A stretch of DNA of 64,000 bases from Megaleporinus macrocephalus (GCA_021613375.1 CM038726.1:3462546-3526545), one strand, 5' to 3'; shown: positions 1 to 21,488, numbered from the stretch's first letter. The notes: generated by a model from the sequence alone, not told the origin. Translations and numbers: made by a program.

Positions 1-95
1 CTGTGGACGTGCTGGTGGTCTTGGAGGTGACACTGGTGGTTGAAACTCTTCCCGCACTCCGAGCAGTGGAGGGTCCTCGCCTTGCCCATCTTCTT
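1..95 (-). CDS. C2H2 zinc-finger protein, 5' part of the finger exon (cut by window edge)
   Basis: The minus strand has an ATG at 89-87 opening [16 protein letters not shown], followed by a finger with C-x2-C, the hydrophobic core residues and H-x3-H, ending near HQHVH at base 1. A 3' splice site (CCTTTCATTCAG) ends at 96, so the exon probably starts at 95, six bases before the ATG; the true start may lie in an upstream exon. Only one finger is visible, with helix contacts His, His and Asp at -1, 3 and 6. The rest lies beyond the window. By family it should be a nuclear DNA-binding protein. It has the same orientation and exon style as the finger genes at 13.5 and 40.9 kb, so it looks like a member of the same local cluster. 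I am sure of the finger and less sure that the whole gene is intact. Confidence 0.75.
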
Positions 96-641
96 CTGAA
101 TGAAAGGTATGGATGGTTTCCTGACCTTACAGCGTCCACGCTACTGGTGATGCTCCTCCCATCCGTTCGTGGGAAAACCTGAGAAGAGTCGAAACCGGAT
201 GGCATTCATTTCTGAAGAGAAGATAAAAGATAGAAGAAGTCCATACCATGAAACGAAACCTTCTCTCAAGTGAAACCCAGACATTCAACACTGAACCCAA
301 CCTTTGAGGTACAGCTCTAAAGCTTCAGTCCAAGTTTCTATGAGTGGCACCAGTTTCTAGTATTCCAATGAAAACCAGAACAAGATGAATAAACAGAAGC
401 TAAATGAATGCTGGGGTAGGGTCACCAGGACGGTGAAAGGACATTGGGGCATTAAAGACGCCAACGACAGTTGAGGGGGAAATACAGGCCTGAACAACAT
501 ACACTGTACACCTAAGAAAACTACTTACCTTGTTCTTTTTCTGTCCAGATCCTTAGAAGGACTGTAGGTGCCTTCCTGGGCCTCCTTAATACTGGCTGGT
601 AGAGCCCACGGCTGTGTATAGAAGGGGAGAGGTGGGATCCT
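96..641. other. Non-coding stretch, no recognised feature
   Basis: This stretch lies immediately upstream of the zinc-finger exon on the minus strand and is therefore probably intron. I see no open frame of note, no tandem repeat and no recognisable RNA gene. Confidence 0.5.
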
Positions 642-1206
642 GTAAGGAACCTGTAAGGAGTTAACATGGTACACCAATGTTAATGAATGTACTTGAAATT
701 GTGTTTGTCATTGTTTGTTCCATGTAACCCCACCACTAGCCCTGGGGAATGTCACTAGGGTAGGGTAGGATGTGTCCACGTGGCCTTGCGGCCTCCGACA
801 CCAACTGGCTGAAGGTAGTCATGAACTATTAGGGACGAGGTAGCACGAGTGACTGGAAGCAGTCTGCTTTGCCCCGTTACACTTAATTGCACTGAGACCC
901 GTTAACTTTGTTTTCATGCAGTAATTTCTTTTACGTTTCGCTTGTTGGTGTGTATAAGAAACCATCACATGCGTGTACAAAGTCTAATTTTGGAGTCCAG
1001 CCTCATCTTTTCAAGGAGGAGAACCGTCCTCTACCCGCCACGCTACATATAAGGCAATCCCCAAACCTCACAAATGCCAAAGTAAAGCAAATTTTGGTGC
1101 GTCTTAAGTAAATCAATTTGGGCCGTGCCCGGACATTATTTAGCCTATGAATTGAAACAGTTAATAAAAGTTTGAAACTGAAATTTCGGCTGCGTTCGGT
1201 CCATCC
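642..1206 (+). mobile_element. Candidate solo LTR
   Basis: The segment starts TGTAAGGAACC. It contains a TATA-like word (ACATATAAGG) near 1047 and an AATAAA signal at 1163-1168, and ends close to GTTCGGTCCA just before the minisatellite begins. TATA followed about 115 bp later by a poly(A) signal and a short tail is the U3-R-U5 order of an LTR. I could not find a clean 4-5 bp target duplication (only TCC is shared on both sides), and the terminal bases are uncertain. No coding domain is present. An ordinary non-coding region with chance motifs is the alternative. Confidence 0.3.
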
Positions 1207-1213
1207 AACTTAG

Positions 1214-4200
1214 TCCAAGCAAAGCCCAAGCCAGGCCACATACAGCACAAATACAGCCCAAGCCGGATCACATATAGCCCAAATACAGCCCAAGCCAGAC
1301 CACATATAGTCCAAATACAGCCCAAGCCGGACCACATATAGACCAAGCCAGGCCACATACAGCACAAATACAGCCCAAGCCAGACCACATATAGACCAAA
1401 TACAGCCCAAGCCGGACCACATATAGATCAAATACAGCCCAAGCCAGGCCACATATAGATCAAATACAGCCCAAGCCGGACCACATATAGTCCAAATACA
1501 GCCCAAGCCAGGCCACATATAGATCAAATACAGCCCAAGGCAGACCACATATAGCCCAAATACAGCCCAAGTCAGACCACATATAGCCCAAATACAGCCC
1601 AAGTCAGACCACATATAGACCAAATACAGACCAAGCCAGACCACATATAGATCAAATACAGCCCAAGCCAGACCACATATAGATCAAATACAGCCCAAGC
1701 CGGACCACATATAGATCAAATACAGCCCAAGCCAGACCACATATAGTCCAAATACAGCCCAAGCCAGACCACATATAGATCAAATACAGCCCAAGCCGGA
1801 CCACATATAGATCAAATACAGCCCAAGCCGGACCACATATAGATCAAATACAGCCCAAGCCAGAACACATATAGTCCAAATACAGCCCAAGCCGGACCAT
1901 ATATAGATCAAATACAGCCCAAGCCGGACCACATATAGATCAAATACAGCCCAAGCCGGACCACATATAGATCAAATACAGCCCAAGCCGGACCACATAT
2001 AGTCCAAATACAGCCCAAGCCGGACCACATATAGTCCAAATACAGCCCAAGCCGGACCACATATAGATCAAACACAGCCAAAGCCGGACCACATATAGTC
2101 CAAATACAGCCCAAGTCGTACCACATATAGTCCAAATACAGCCCAAGTCGGACCACATATAGTCCAAATACAGCCCAAGCCAGGCCACATACAGCCCAAG
2201 CCAGGCCACATATAGTCCAAATACAGCCCAAGCCGGACCACATATAGTGCAAATACAGCCCAAGTCGGACCACATATAGCCCAAATACAGCCCAAGCCAG
2301 GCCACATATAGTCCAAATACAGCCCAAGCCGGAACACATATAGTCCAAATACAGCCCAAGCCGGACCACATATAGTCCAAATACAGCCCAAGCCGGACCA
2401 CATATAGATCAAATACAGCCCAAGCCGGACCACATATAGTCCAAATACAGCCCAAGCCGGACCACATATAGTCCAAATACAGCCCAAGCCGGACCACATA
2501 TAGATCAAATACAGCCCAAGCCGGACCACATATAGATCAAATACAGCCCAAGCCGGACCACACAGCCCAAGCCCAAGCCAGGCCACATACAGCCCAAGCC
2601 AGGCCACATATAGTCCAAATACAGCCCAAGCCAGGCCACATATAGATCAAATACAGCCCAAGCCAGACCACATATAGCCCAAATACAGCCCAAGTCAGAC
2701 CACATATAGACCAAATAAAGCCCAAGTCAGACCACATATAGCCCAAATACAGCCCAAGTCAGACCACATATAGCCCAAATACAGCCCAAGTCAGACCACA
2801 TATAGACCAAATACAGCCCATGCCAGACCACATATAGATCAAATACAGCCCAAGCCGGACCACATATAGATCAAATACAGCCCAAGCCAGACCACATATA
2901 GTCCAAATACAGCCCAAGCCAGACCACATATAGATCAAATACAGCCCAAGCCGGACCATATATAGATCAAATACAGCCCAAGCCGGACCACATATAGATC
3001 AAATACAGCCCAAGCCAGACCACATATAGTCCAAATACAGCCCAAGCCGGACCACATATAGATCAAATACAGCCCAAGCCGGACCACACAGCCCAAGCCC
3101 AAGCCAGGCCACATACAGCCCAAGCCAGGCCACATATAGTCCAAATACAGCCCAAGCCAGGCCACATATAGATCAAATACAGCCCAAGCCAGACCACATA
3201 TAGCCCAAATACAGCCCAAGTCAGACCACATATAGACCAAATACAGCGCAAGTCAGACCACATATAGATCAAATACAGCCCAAGCCAGACCACATATAGA
3301 TCAAATACAGCCCAAGCCAGACCACATATAGATCAAATACAGCCCAAGCCGGACCACATATAGATCAAATACAGCCCAAGCCGGACCACATATAGATCAA
3401 ATACAGCCCAAGCCGGACCACATATAGTCCAAATACAGCCCAAGCCGGACCATATATAGATCAAATACAGCCCAAGCCGGACCACATATAGATCAAATAC
3501 AGCCCAAGCCGGACCACATATAGTCCAAATACAGCCCAAGCCGGACCACATATAGTCCAAATACAGCCCAAGCCGGACCACATATAGATCAAACACAGCC
3601 CAAGCCGGACCACATATAGTCCAAATACAGCCCAAGTCGGACCACATATAGTCCAAATACAGCCCAAGCCAGGCCACATACAGCCCAAGCCAGGCCACAT
3701 ATAGTCCAAATGCAGCCCAAGCCGGACCACATATAGTCCAAATACAGCCCAAGTCGGACCACATATAGCCCAAATACAGCCCAAGCCGGACCACATATAG
3801 ATCAAATACAGCCCAAGCCGGACCACATATAGAAAATACAGCCCAAGCCGGACCACACAGCCCAAGCCCAAGCCAGGCCACATACAGCCCAAGCCAGGCC
3901 ACATATAGTCCAAATACAGCCCAAGCCGGACCACATATAGATCAAATACAGCCCAAGCCGGACCACATGTAGTCCAAATACAGCCCAAGTCGTACCACAT
4001 ATAGCCCAAATACAGCCCAAGCCAGGCCACATACAGCCCAAGCCAGGCCACATATAGTCCAAATACAGCCCAAGCCGGACCACATATAGATCAAATACAG
4101 CCCAAGCCGGACCACATATAGTCCAAATACAGCCCAAGCCGGACCACATATAGCCCAAATACAGCCCAAGCCAGGCCACATATAGTCCAAATACAGCCCA

Positions 4201-6265
4201 AGCCAGGCCACATATAGTCCAAATACAGCCCAAGCCAGACCACATATAGATCAAATACAGCCCAAGCCAGACCACATATAGATCAAATACAGCCCAAGCT
4301 GGACCACATATAGTCCAAATACAGCCCAAGCCAGACCACATATAGTCCAAATACAGCCCAAGCCGGACCACATATAGTCCAAATACAGCCCAAGCCGGAC
4401 CACATATAGATCAAACACAGACCACATATAGATCAAATACAGCCCAAGCCGGACCACACAGCCCAAGCCCAAGCCAGGCCACATACAGCCCAAGCCAGGC
4501 CACATATAGTCCAAATACAGCCCAAGCCGGACCACATATAGTCCAAATACAGCCCAAGCCGGACCACATATAGTCCAAATACAGCCCAAGCCGGACCACA
4601 TATAGTCCAAATACAGCCCAAGCCAGGCCACATATAGATCAAATACAACCCAAGCCGGACCACATATAGTCCAAATACAGCCCAAGCCGGACCACATATA
4701 GTCCAAATACAGCCCAAGCCGGACCACATATAGTCCAAATACAGCCCAAGCCGGACCACATATAGTCCAAATACAGCCCAAGTCGGACCACATATAGTCC
4801 AAATACAGCCCAAGCCGGACCACATATAGATCAAATACAGCCCAGGCCGGACCACATATAGATCAAATACAGCCCAGGCCGGACCACATATAGATCAAAT
4901 ACAGCCCAAGTCGGACCACATATAGCCCAAATACAGCCCAAGCGAGGCCACATACAGCCCAAGCCAGGCCACATATAGTCCAAATACAGCCCAAGCCGGA
5001 CCACATATAGATCAAATAGAGCCCAAGCCGGACCACATATAGTCCAAATACAGCCCAAGCCGGACCACATATAGCCCAAATACAGCCCAAGCCAGGCCAC
5101 ATATAGTCCAAATACAGCCCAAGCCGGACCACATATAGTCCAAATACAGCCCAAGCCAGACCACATATAGATCAAATACAGCCCAAGCCGGACCACATAT
5201 AGTCCAAATACAGCCCAAGCCGGACCACATATAGTCCAAATACAGCCCAAGCCGGACCACATATAGATCAAATACAGCCCAAGCCAGACCACATATAGAT
5301 CAAATACAGCCCAAGCCGGACCACATATAGATCAAATACAGCCCAAGCCAGACCACATATAGATCAAATACAGCCCAAGCCGGACCACATATAGTCCAAA
5401 TACAGCCCAAGCCGGACCACATATAGTCCAAATACAGCCCAAGCCGGACCACATATAGTCCAAATACAGCCCAAGCCGGACCACATACAGATCAAATACA
5501 GCCCAAGCCGGACCACATATAGATCAAATACAGCCCAAGCCAGACCACATATAGTCCAAATACAGCCCAAGCCGGACCACATATAGATCAAATACAGCCC
5601 AAGCCGGACCACATATAGATCAAATACAGCCCAAGCCAGACCACATATAGATCAAATACAGCCCAAGCCGGACCACATATAGATCAAATACAGCCCAAGC
5701 CGGACCACACAGCCCAAGCCCAAGCCAGGCCACATACAGCCCAAGCCAGGCCACATATAGTCCAAATACAGCCCAAGCCGGACCACATATAGATCAAATA
5801 CAGCCCAAGCCGGACCACATGTAGTCCAAATACAGCCCAAGTCGTACCACATATAGTCCAAATACAGCCCAAGTCGTACCACATATAGCCCAAATACAGC
5901 CCAAGCCAGGCCACATACAGCCCAAGCCAGGCCACATATAGTCCAAATACAGCCCAAGCCGGACCACATATAGATCAAATACAGCCCAAGCCGGACCACA
6001 TATAGTCCAAATACAGCCCAAGCCGGACCACATATAGCCCAAATACAGCCCAAGCCAGGCCACATATAGTCCAAATACAGCCCAAGCCAGGCCACAAATA
6101 GTCCAAATACAGCCCAAGCCAGACCACATATAGATCAAATACAGCCCAAGCCAGACCACATATAGATCAAATACAGCCCAAGCCGGACCACATATAGTCC
6201 AAATACAGCCCAAGCCGGACCACATATAGTCCAAATACAGCCCAAGCCGGACCACATATAGCCCA
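1214..6265. repeat. 32-bp minisatellite array, about 5 kb
   Basis: About 155 tandem copies of a 32-bp unit, recognised by ACATATAG, then a variable 4 bases (ATCA, TCCA or CCCA), then AATACAGCCCAAGCC and GGACC or AGACC. The variable positions come from a small recurrent set, so copies have been homogenised. A longer variant block, in which CACACAGCCCAAGCCCAAG precedes a shortened unit, recurs near 2557, 3081, 3850, 4451 and 5701, so larger segments have been duplicated. The minus strand of the unit has no stop triplet, which opens all three minus frames and gives a 32-residue repeat rich in Gly, Leu, Trp and Tyr; I do not take this as coding. The array ends abruptly at about 6265. It lies between the zinc-finger exon at 1-95 and the GC-rich block at 6.8 kb, which suggests an intronic location. 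Confidence 0.97.
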
Positions 6266-6810
6266 CCACAATATCTTTTTAGCATTATTAATTTCATCAG
6301 TATACAAGATTAAAAAAAGTTTGATTCAAATGTTTTTCTTTGTCACTGCAGCTGCAGTGTTGGTTCGACCCACACTCGTCTGTTTGTCTGCAGGCTAGAA
6401 CAGTCAGTACTGGTAATGTGCAGGTCGTACTTGGACCTCTTTAGTCGCTGCTTGCACCTACATGTAATTTGTAGACGGTCCCTTAGCTTTCAACGCGATT
6501 ACAGCTGTCTGCGTGTTTTTTTCTGGCGAATGTAAACATTTCTAGCAGTAATTAAACTGAAGCCTCGATGTTTTAACTTAATAACAGTGACCAGAAGCAT
6601 ATAATAATTTTTATACGTACCGTTAAAGAAATACTGAAGAAAAAACACGAATAATATGAGCACGAATCTGACCGGCAGCGATTAAACTTCTCCAGTCTCA
6701 GCAAACAGCGTAGAAAATACGACGTAAACATCAGTAGGTTCCAGTCAGAGGATTAAATATGAGTAAACTCTGCAAACTGTCCAGTTTGTGTCTATAAATC
6801 TGCACAAAAG
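6266..6810. other. Single-copy AT-rich stretch, no gene recognised
   Basis: Unique-looking sequence between the minisatellite and the GC-rich block. No long frame, no tRNA-like fold and no tandem repeat is visible. By position it could be the 5' end of the intron, or a 5' UTR, of the zinc-finger gene at the left edge. Confidence 0.4.
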
Positions 6811-6928
6811 TCGTTTGTTTACATCGTACATTAAACCAGCCGCAACAAACTAAAGCCCTGTACGCGCGCAAATAGCGTCCGCGCGAGCAAATAGAGAACT
6901 ATCGTTCCGCCCTAAACTACAAGACCAT
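6811..6928 (-). promoter_or_regulatory. GC-rich promoter-like block, paralogous to 47191-47300
   Basis: A CpG-dense island in AT-rich DNA, holding TTTGTTTACAT, GCGCGC, TCCGCGC and CGTTCCGCC in the same order and similar spacing as the block at 47191-47300. Each block lies 5' (minus-strand sense) of a zinc-finger exon, with a 32-bp minisatellite between. That makes a promoter or first exon of the finger gene at the left edge plausible. No clear TATA box or initiator is visible. The shared order is seen directly; the promoter role is inference. Confidence 0.4.
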
Positions 6929-7289
6929 TAAATGACCACTGTGGTCAGACAAGCCAGATAACATGACCTTCCCAGCCAGAACACAAACATTTGATTTGTT
7001 CTCTGCTTTTATTTTTCTATATGAAAAATTGTATAATATGTGATTATTTTTTTGTTTACTAGAAAACATAAACATAAAACAATTCTTTGTCCAGTAAACT
7101 GGACATCACATGTGAATTGAATATAACAAGACACAAAGCACACACTGGACATGCTCCTAAAATATTAAATAATTTCTATAATAGGCTAAAACAGTCAAAG
7201 CTACATTACATATTGTCTCAATTCAATGAAAACCGTTTTTATTTTTCTACATCAGTTGACCACGGCAGTTGACCACGGTTTACATTGCA

Positions 7290-7375
7290 TGAAAAATTCA
7301 TGATGAATGGACCAATAGAAATGCTCTAAATTAGCTTGGCAAACAATTCTGGTTCCACTGACTTACTTTAGATTG
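7290..7375. repeat. Short copy of a dispersed repeat family
   Basis: The words GGACCAATAGAAATGCTC, TTAGCTTGG, TTCTGGTTCCA and GACTTAC occur in the same order here, at 37088-37320 and, on the opposite strand, at 52548-52780. This copy is truncated. The family looks like a small non-autonomous interspersed element. I see no terminal inverted repeats that would place it in a superfamily. Confidence 0.6.
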
Positions 7376-9300
7376 CTTTAAGATAGCGTAGACAGCAAAT
7401 AATTAGAAGAAATCCAAATTTTTGTATATCCAGATAGACTTCAGATTAAATTCATATTGCTTTTAGATAATGTAGACTGCAAACAATGACAAGAAATCCA
7501 GTTTGGCATATCCAGATTGACTTTAGATTGAATTCACATTGCTTTTTGTTAGAGTAGACAACAAACAATTACAAGAAATACAATGTTTGGCATATCTGGA
7601 TTGACTTCAGATTAAATCCAGATGCTTTATAATTGCATAGACAGCAAACAATTACAAGAAATACAATTTTTGGCATATCCAGATTGACTTCAGATTGAAT
7701 TCATATTGTTTTTAGAAAGTGTAGATAGTGAACAATTATAAGAAATCCAATGTTTGGCATATCCAGACTGACTTCAGATTGAATTCATATTGTTTTTAGA
7801 AAGTGTAGATAGTGAACAATTATAAGAAATCCAATATTTGGCATATCCAGATTGAATTTGGATTGAATTCAGATTGCTTTATGATAGTGTAGACAGCAAA
7901 CAATTTGAAGAAATCCAATTTTTGGCATATCCAGATTGACTTCAGATTGAATTCATATTGCTTTTAGATAATTTAAACTGCAAACAATGACAAGAAATCC
8001 AGTTTGGCATATCCAGATTGACTTCAGATTGAATTCATATTGCTTTTTGATAGTGTAGACAGCAAACAATGACAAGAAATCCAAATTTTTTACATATCCA
8101 GATTGACTTAAGATTGAATTCATATTGCTTTTAGATACTGTAGATAGCAAACAGTTACAAGAAATAATTTTTTTGGCATATCCAGATTCACTTCAGATTT
8201 TGGATTGAATTAAGATTGCTTTACAATTGTGTAGACAGCAAACAATTACAAGAAATACAATTTTTGGCATATCTGGATTGACTTCAGATTAAATCCAGAT
8301 GCTTTATAATTGCATAGACAGCAAACAATTACAAGAAATCCAATGTTTGGCATATCCAGACTGACTTCAGATTGAATTTATATTGCTTTAAGATAGTGTA
8401 GACAGCAAACAATTACAAGAAATACAATGTTTGGCTTATCAAGATTGACTTCAGATTGAATTCATATTGCTTTTAGATGGCGTAGACAGCAAACAATTAG
8501 AAGAAATCCAAATTTTTGCATATCCAGATAGACTTCAGATTAAATTCATATTGCTTTTAGATAATGTAAACGGCAAACAATGACAAGAAATCCAGTTTGG
8601 CATGTCCAGATTCACTTCAGATTGAATTCACATTGCTTTTTGTTAGAGTAGACAATAAACAATTACAAGAAATACAATTTTTGGCATATCTGGATTGACT
8701 TCAGATTAAATCCAGATGCTTTATAATTGCATAGACAGCAAACAATTACAAGAAATTCAATGTTTGGCATATCCAGACTGACTTCAGATTGAATTCATAT
8801 TGCTTTTAGATAGTGTAGATAGCAAACAATTATAAGAAATACAATTTTTGGCATTTTCAAATTGAACTCAGATTGCTTTTAGATAAAGTAGACAGCAAAC
8901 AATTACACAAAAATCTAATGTTTGGCATATTCAGATTGAATTTGGATTTAATTCAGATTGCTTTATAATTGTGTAGACAGAAAACAATTACAAGAAATAC
9001 AGTTTGGCATATCCAGACTGACTTCAGATTAAATTCATATTGCTTTTAGATAGTGGAGATAGCAAACAATTATAAGAAATCCCATTTTTGGCATTTCCAG
9101 ACTGACTTCAGTTTTAAGAAATAAAAGTTTTGGAATATCCACAATTAAAATTACAAGAAATATGTTTGGCATATTCAGATTAAATTAGATTGCTTTTAGA
9201 TAATGTAGATAGCAAACAAGAACTAATTTTTTTTGGCATATCCAGATTGACTTCAGATTGCTTTTTGATGGTGTAGACAGCAAACAATTAGAAGAAATAC
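7372..9300. repeat. AT-rich satellite, about 80-84 bp unit, left block
   Basis: About 24 diverged copies of a unit containing GTGTAGACAGCAAACAATT, ACAAGAAATCCAAT, TTGGCATATCCAGATTGAC and TTCAGATTGAATTCA. Copies differ by many substitutions and small deletions, so this array is older than the 32- and 40-bp arrays. Short open frames across it are chance products. The same family resumes at 10085. Confidence 0.93.
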
Positions 9301-10084
9301 AAATTGTGGGCAGATAGTTCTCTACAAAGAAATATTTCGGAAAAAATTTTGACAGTAATACCCATCGCTGTAGGTGATGCTCTTGTAACAACAAATAAAT
9401 GAGTCCACAAAGGTAAACTCTTCTTGTTAGATTTAATCAAACAGTCTTATGGTAATTAAAACGATTCACAATTTACAAAAAAATGCTTTAAAATAGAAAA
9501 AACTTTTAATGTCAATAAGACAGTATGACTAAAACACAAAATACAGCATTTCTGGTTCATATTCTGGTCTCAGAGTCTTCCTCTTTCTCTATCAATCAAA
9601 ATATCATATGAAACTAAAAATATGAAGAAACATGCAGTTATTGAGGTTTTAATCAGATAAGAAAGTTTACATTATTTACACTCTTGCTGAGGATAATATA
9701 CTTCATTCAAACTGAAACATAAATATGCTCAAGATAACTCATAAACATGAAGTGCTTTCAGAGATGTGGGCATGTTTTGTAAATATGAGAAGAAATCTAA
9801 AAAGAAAAATTTGCTTATCAGCTGCATCTGACGCTGTAAATAAGAAAAATCCAACAAATGTATATTAAACATACATGATCCAAATCTAAATAGTCAATTC
9901 TTTATCTTTATCAACTTTATCTGACAATTTAACTGACAATTTAGTACCATTCAGTTCTTATTAAAAGATAATAAAAAAAAAACAGATTTCTAAGTTATCA
10001 CCGAAATGTTTCCTTTATATAGTGTAGTTACTCCAACGTTCGGACTTCCAGCCCAAATCCCAAAAAAACACAAGTAATACCAAG
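9301..10084. other. AT-rich unique segment splitting the 80-bp satellite
   Basis: About 780 bp without the satellite unit separate two blocks of the same family. No convincing coding frame, terminal repeats or target duplication are visible, so it is unclear whether this is an insertion or decayed satellite. Confidence 0.4.
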
Positions 10085-11690
10085 AAATACCCATACTGAA
10101 TTCAGATTAAATCCAGACTGCAAACAATGACAAGAAATCCAATTTTGGCATATCCATATTGAATCAAGATTGTTTTTGATAGTGTAGATATCCAAGAATT
10201 ACAAGAAATCCAATTCTTGACATACCCATATTGAATTCAGATTGAATCCAGATTGTTTTTGATAGTGTAGATGGCAAATGATTACAAGAAATCCAATTGT
10301 TGGCATATCCAGATTGAATTCAGATTGTTTTTGATAGTGTAGATATCCAAGAATTACAAGAAATCCAATTCTTGACATACCCATATTGAATTCAGATTGA
10401 ATCCAGATTGTTTTTGATAGTGTAGATGGCAAATGATTACAAGAAATCCAATTGTTGGCATATCCAGATTGAATTCAGATTGTTTTTGATAGTGTAGATA
10501 GCCACCAATTACAAGAAATCCAATTTTTGGCATATCCAGGCTGAATTCAGATTGAATTCGGATTGAATCCAGATTGCTTTTCGATAGTGTAAACGGCAAA
10601 CGATTACAAGAAATCCAATTGTTGGCTTATCCAGACTGAATACAGGTTGCTTTCCGATATTGTAGACAACAAACAATGACAAGAAATCCAATTTCTGTCA
10701 TATTAAGATTGAATATAGATTATATTCAAATTGTGTTTTGATAGTGTAGACAGCAAACAATTACAAGGAATCCAATTGTTGGCTTATCGAGATTGAATTC
10801 GGATTGAATTTGGATTGCTTTTAGATATTGTAGACAGCAAACAATTACAAGGAATCTGATTTTTGATATACTGAGATTGAATTCAGATTACTTTATAATT
10901 ACGTAGGCAGCAAGAAATGACGAGAAATCCAATTGTTGGCATATGTAGACTGAATTCAGATTATAATCAGACTGTGTTTTAATAGTGTAGACAGCAAACC
11001 GTTACAAAAAAATCGAATTGTTGGCATATCCAGATTGAATTCAGATTGAATCCAGATTGCTTTTAGATAGTGTCAACAGCAAACGTTTACAAGAAATCCA
11101 ATTGTTGGCATATCCAGAAATTTGATTGAATTTGGATTGCTTTTAGATAATGTCGACAGCAAAGATTACAAGGAATCTGATTTTTGATATACTGAGATTG
11201 AATTCAGATTACTTTATAATTGTGTAGGCAGCAAAAAATTATAAGAAATCCAATTTTTGGAATATACAAATTGACTTCAGATTGAATCCAGATTATTTTT
11301 AGATCGTGTAAACAGCAATTACAAGAAATCTGATTTTTGAGATTGAATCCAGATTGCTTTATAATTGTGAAGACAGCAAAAAATTACGAGAAATCCAATT
11401 TTTGGAATATACAAACTGACTTCAGATTGAATCCAGATTATTTTTAGATAGTGTAAACAGCAATTACAAGAAATCTGATTTTTGAAATTGAATCCAGATT
11501 GCTTTATAATTGTGGAGACAGCAAAAAATTACGAGAAATCCAATTTTTGGAATATACAAATTGACTTCAGATTGAATCCAGATTATTTTTAGATAGTGTC
11601 GACAGCAAACGATTACAAGGAATCCAATTTTTTTGATATATTGAGATTGAATTCAGATTGAGTCCAGATTACTTTGGACAGCAAACACAC
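10085..11690. repeat. AT-rich satellite, about 80-bp unit, right block
   Basis: Same family as 7372-9300 (GTGTAGACAGCAAACAATT; AAGAAATCCAATTGTTGGC). A 155-bp dimer at about 10182-10336 is repeated almost perfectly immediately after it. Near 11220-11600 a longer composite unit is repeated. These are recent local duplications inside an otherwise old array. Confidence 0.92.
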
Positions 11691-13020
11691 ATTAAAGCTG
11701 CTTTACTTGCAAACTGGATCCAAACCACATTCAGTCTGAACGCTCTGGCTGCTCAAATTAGACTTCACAGTGGTTTCGCATCACGTTAAATAACGAGGTC
11801 GGGTTGATTTTATAGGGGGGTTTTCTTCTGTGGGGTGGGCTGCTTCATTCCATACATCAAGTTTAATGAAAAAACTGTAAACAAACATTTACTATTGGCA
11901 CCAAGAATTCCAAACGGCACTATATTACTCAGTATAAGTTTTAAGTTGCGAATCTTTTAAAATTGATTTTAGTTAAAAAAATGTTGTTGTTGTAAGTCAT
12001 TAAGCTTGCATCTTCTAAGATTTAGCAAATTTAGATTAATCATTATACTAAAATATATGTATTAATAATTGTCTACTATCCGTTATGCTGGATATCTAGT
12101 TCAATAAAAGAAAAAAGAACAATAAAAATATATATATATTAGTTTTAAATAAATGAAAACGCCAACTTTCACATAGGCTTGATTTTCTATGTAGAGGAAA
12201 TAGAAATGAAGACGTATTTGAAGACGTACTCTAGCAAATAAATCACTAAGATGCTTATTCCTTGAGAATACAACCAGACAGCGCCTCCCGCAGCTTCATA
12301 AAGGAACTGCACATACACATGTACTTCTAACTTAAACAGTTCACCCGTGTGTGGTCAGTTCTCACGTATATATCTCTTAAACTTACAGAGGTTTTATATT
12401 CCGCTGTATAATCTGGAGCACTTAGGACTGAAACAGTCACGCCAACAGGGGGACAGGGGGCTGCAGTTTGAGTGGACCCCTTAAAAAAATTATAAACATA
12501 AAATTTCATGAACATAAAATTAATAATAATAATAGTATGATAATTGAGATTAATTACATGGTAAATACATTTAGCCCCAAAAAGTACTAAACTACAAACA
12601 ACATATACTTAACCCTCAACAAACCTATGAAACAATCCTAAGAACCTAAAGTAAACCAAAATGAAACGTTTCCACAACTATGTACAGCTCAGATTATATA
12701 ACAGTCCTTCTTTTCATATCACGTTATACATAGGAGACGGTGCAGTACCACCTGAAACCATAGGGGGGCAGCGTAGTTAACCGCTCAAGCAAAGCCCAAA
12801 GCCAGTTTCTGTTGCTGGTAATACGTCACAGCCAACCATAGTAGGTACCAAGCCTTTGACTCTCCACTGCCCCCTAGTTGCTGTATTGCTTAACATCCAT
12901 GCCAACGTAGGGGGCGCATGGAGGTACGTGGGCAGCGATGGTTCTGGAGCAACTTGGCAAGTAGTTCTTCACAGGAACGTGAAGGTTTTCGACTGTTCTG
13001 GGTTTCGAATAGAAAAAAAG
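11691..13020. other. Non-coding spacer downstream of the nine-finger gene
   Basis: AT-rich sequence with no credible gene. Between about 12755 and 12915 lie several GGGGGC-type words, including CAACTAGGGGGCAG on the minus strand at 12880-12867, which fits the CTCF core consensus with one mismatch. Nothing else recognised. Confidence 0.45.
12867..12880 (-). promoter_or_regulatory. CTCF-like core motif
   Basis: Minus-strand CAACTAGGGGGCAG matches 13 of 14 positions of the CTCF core CCASYAGRKGGCRS. A second related word, GTAGGGGGCGC, lies on the plus strand about 30 bp away near 12907. Motif match only; occupancy is unknown. Confidence 0.35.
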
Positions 13021-13062
13021 TTATTATTATTATTAATATTATTAGTTATTATTATTATTACA
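13021..13062. repeat. (TTA)n microsatellite
   Basis: Interrupted TTA/ATT trinucleotide run of about 42 bp. Confidence 0.95.
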
Positions 13063-13070
13063 CAGCAGAG

Positions 13071-13235
13071 TCACGTTATAACGAGCACCAGCTTATATCC
13101 AGACTCGATAAGATCCTGGTAGGTGGTCACAGGTATCTGGAGGTATCGTCCTGACTGCAGTGCATCCCACAGCTGCTGGAGGGAGCGTGGAGGAGGATCC
13201 ATCCAGGTGGTCCCACAGATGCTTGGAAGTACAGG
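13071..13235 (-). pseudogene. Possible Tc1-like transposase C-terminal relic
   Basis: The minus frame here reads SLQQLWDALQS, IPVTTYQDLIESG, which resembles the C-terminal tail of Tc1/mariner transposases (a Leu-Trp-Asp stretch, then Ile-Pro, then a Leu-Ile/Val-Glu-Ser close to the end). There is no catalytic DDE region, no inverted repeat and no start signal here. The match is short and judged by eye, so a chance resemblance remains possible. Confidence 0.3.
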
Positions 13236-13465
13236 GTAGTACTTGGAAGTCTTGGTCAGCTCTTCCAACCGATGTGGGAGGTTTCTAGTCGTGGAGAAGA
13301 TCTGGAAGATCCCGTGCGCCCCAGAGGAGACCATCAGCATGTATGGCGGCCACATGGTCCAGCTCATAATAACACGACTCGGCTGTGTATGTTATGGCCA
13401 CGCCCATTATTATGGCCAAGTCTACCGGGACCTTTACTCCCGAGAGGTAGCGGGGAGGCGAAGAG

Positions 13466-21488
<8,023 letters not shown>

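Noticed and set aside
1161..6297. Many Trp/Gly/Leu-rich minus-strand frames that look like membrane repeats
   Set aside because: They are translations of the stop-free strand of a 32-bp minisatellite in three phases.
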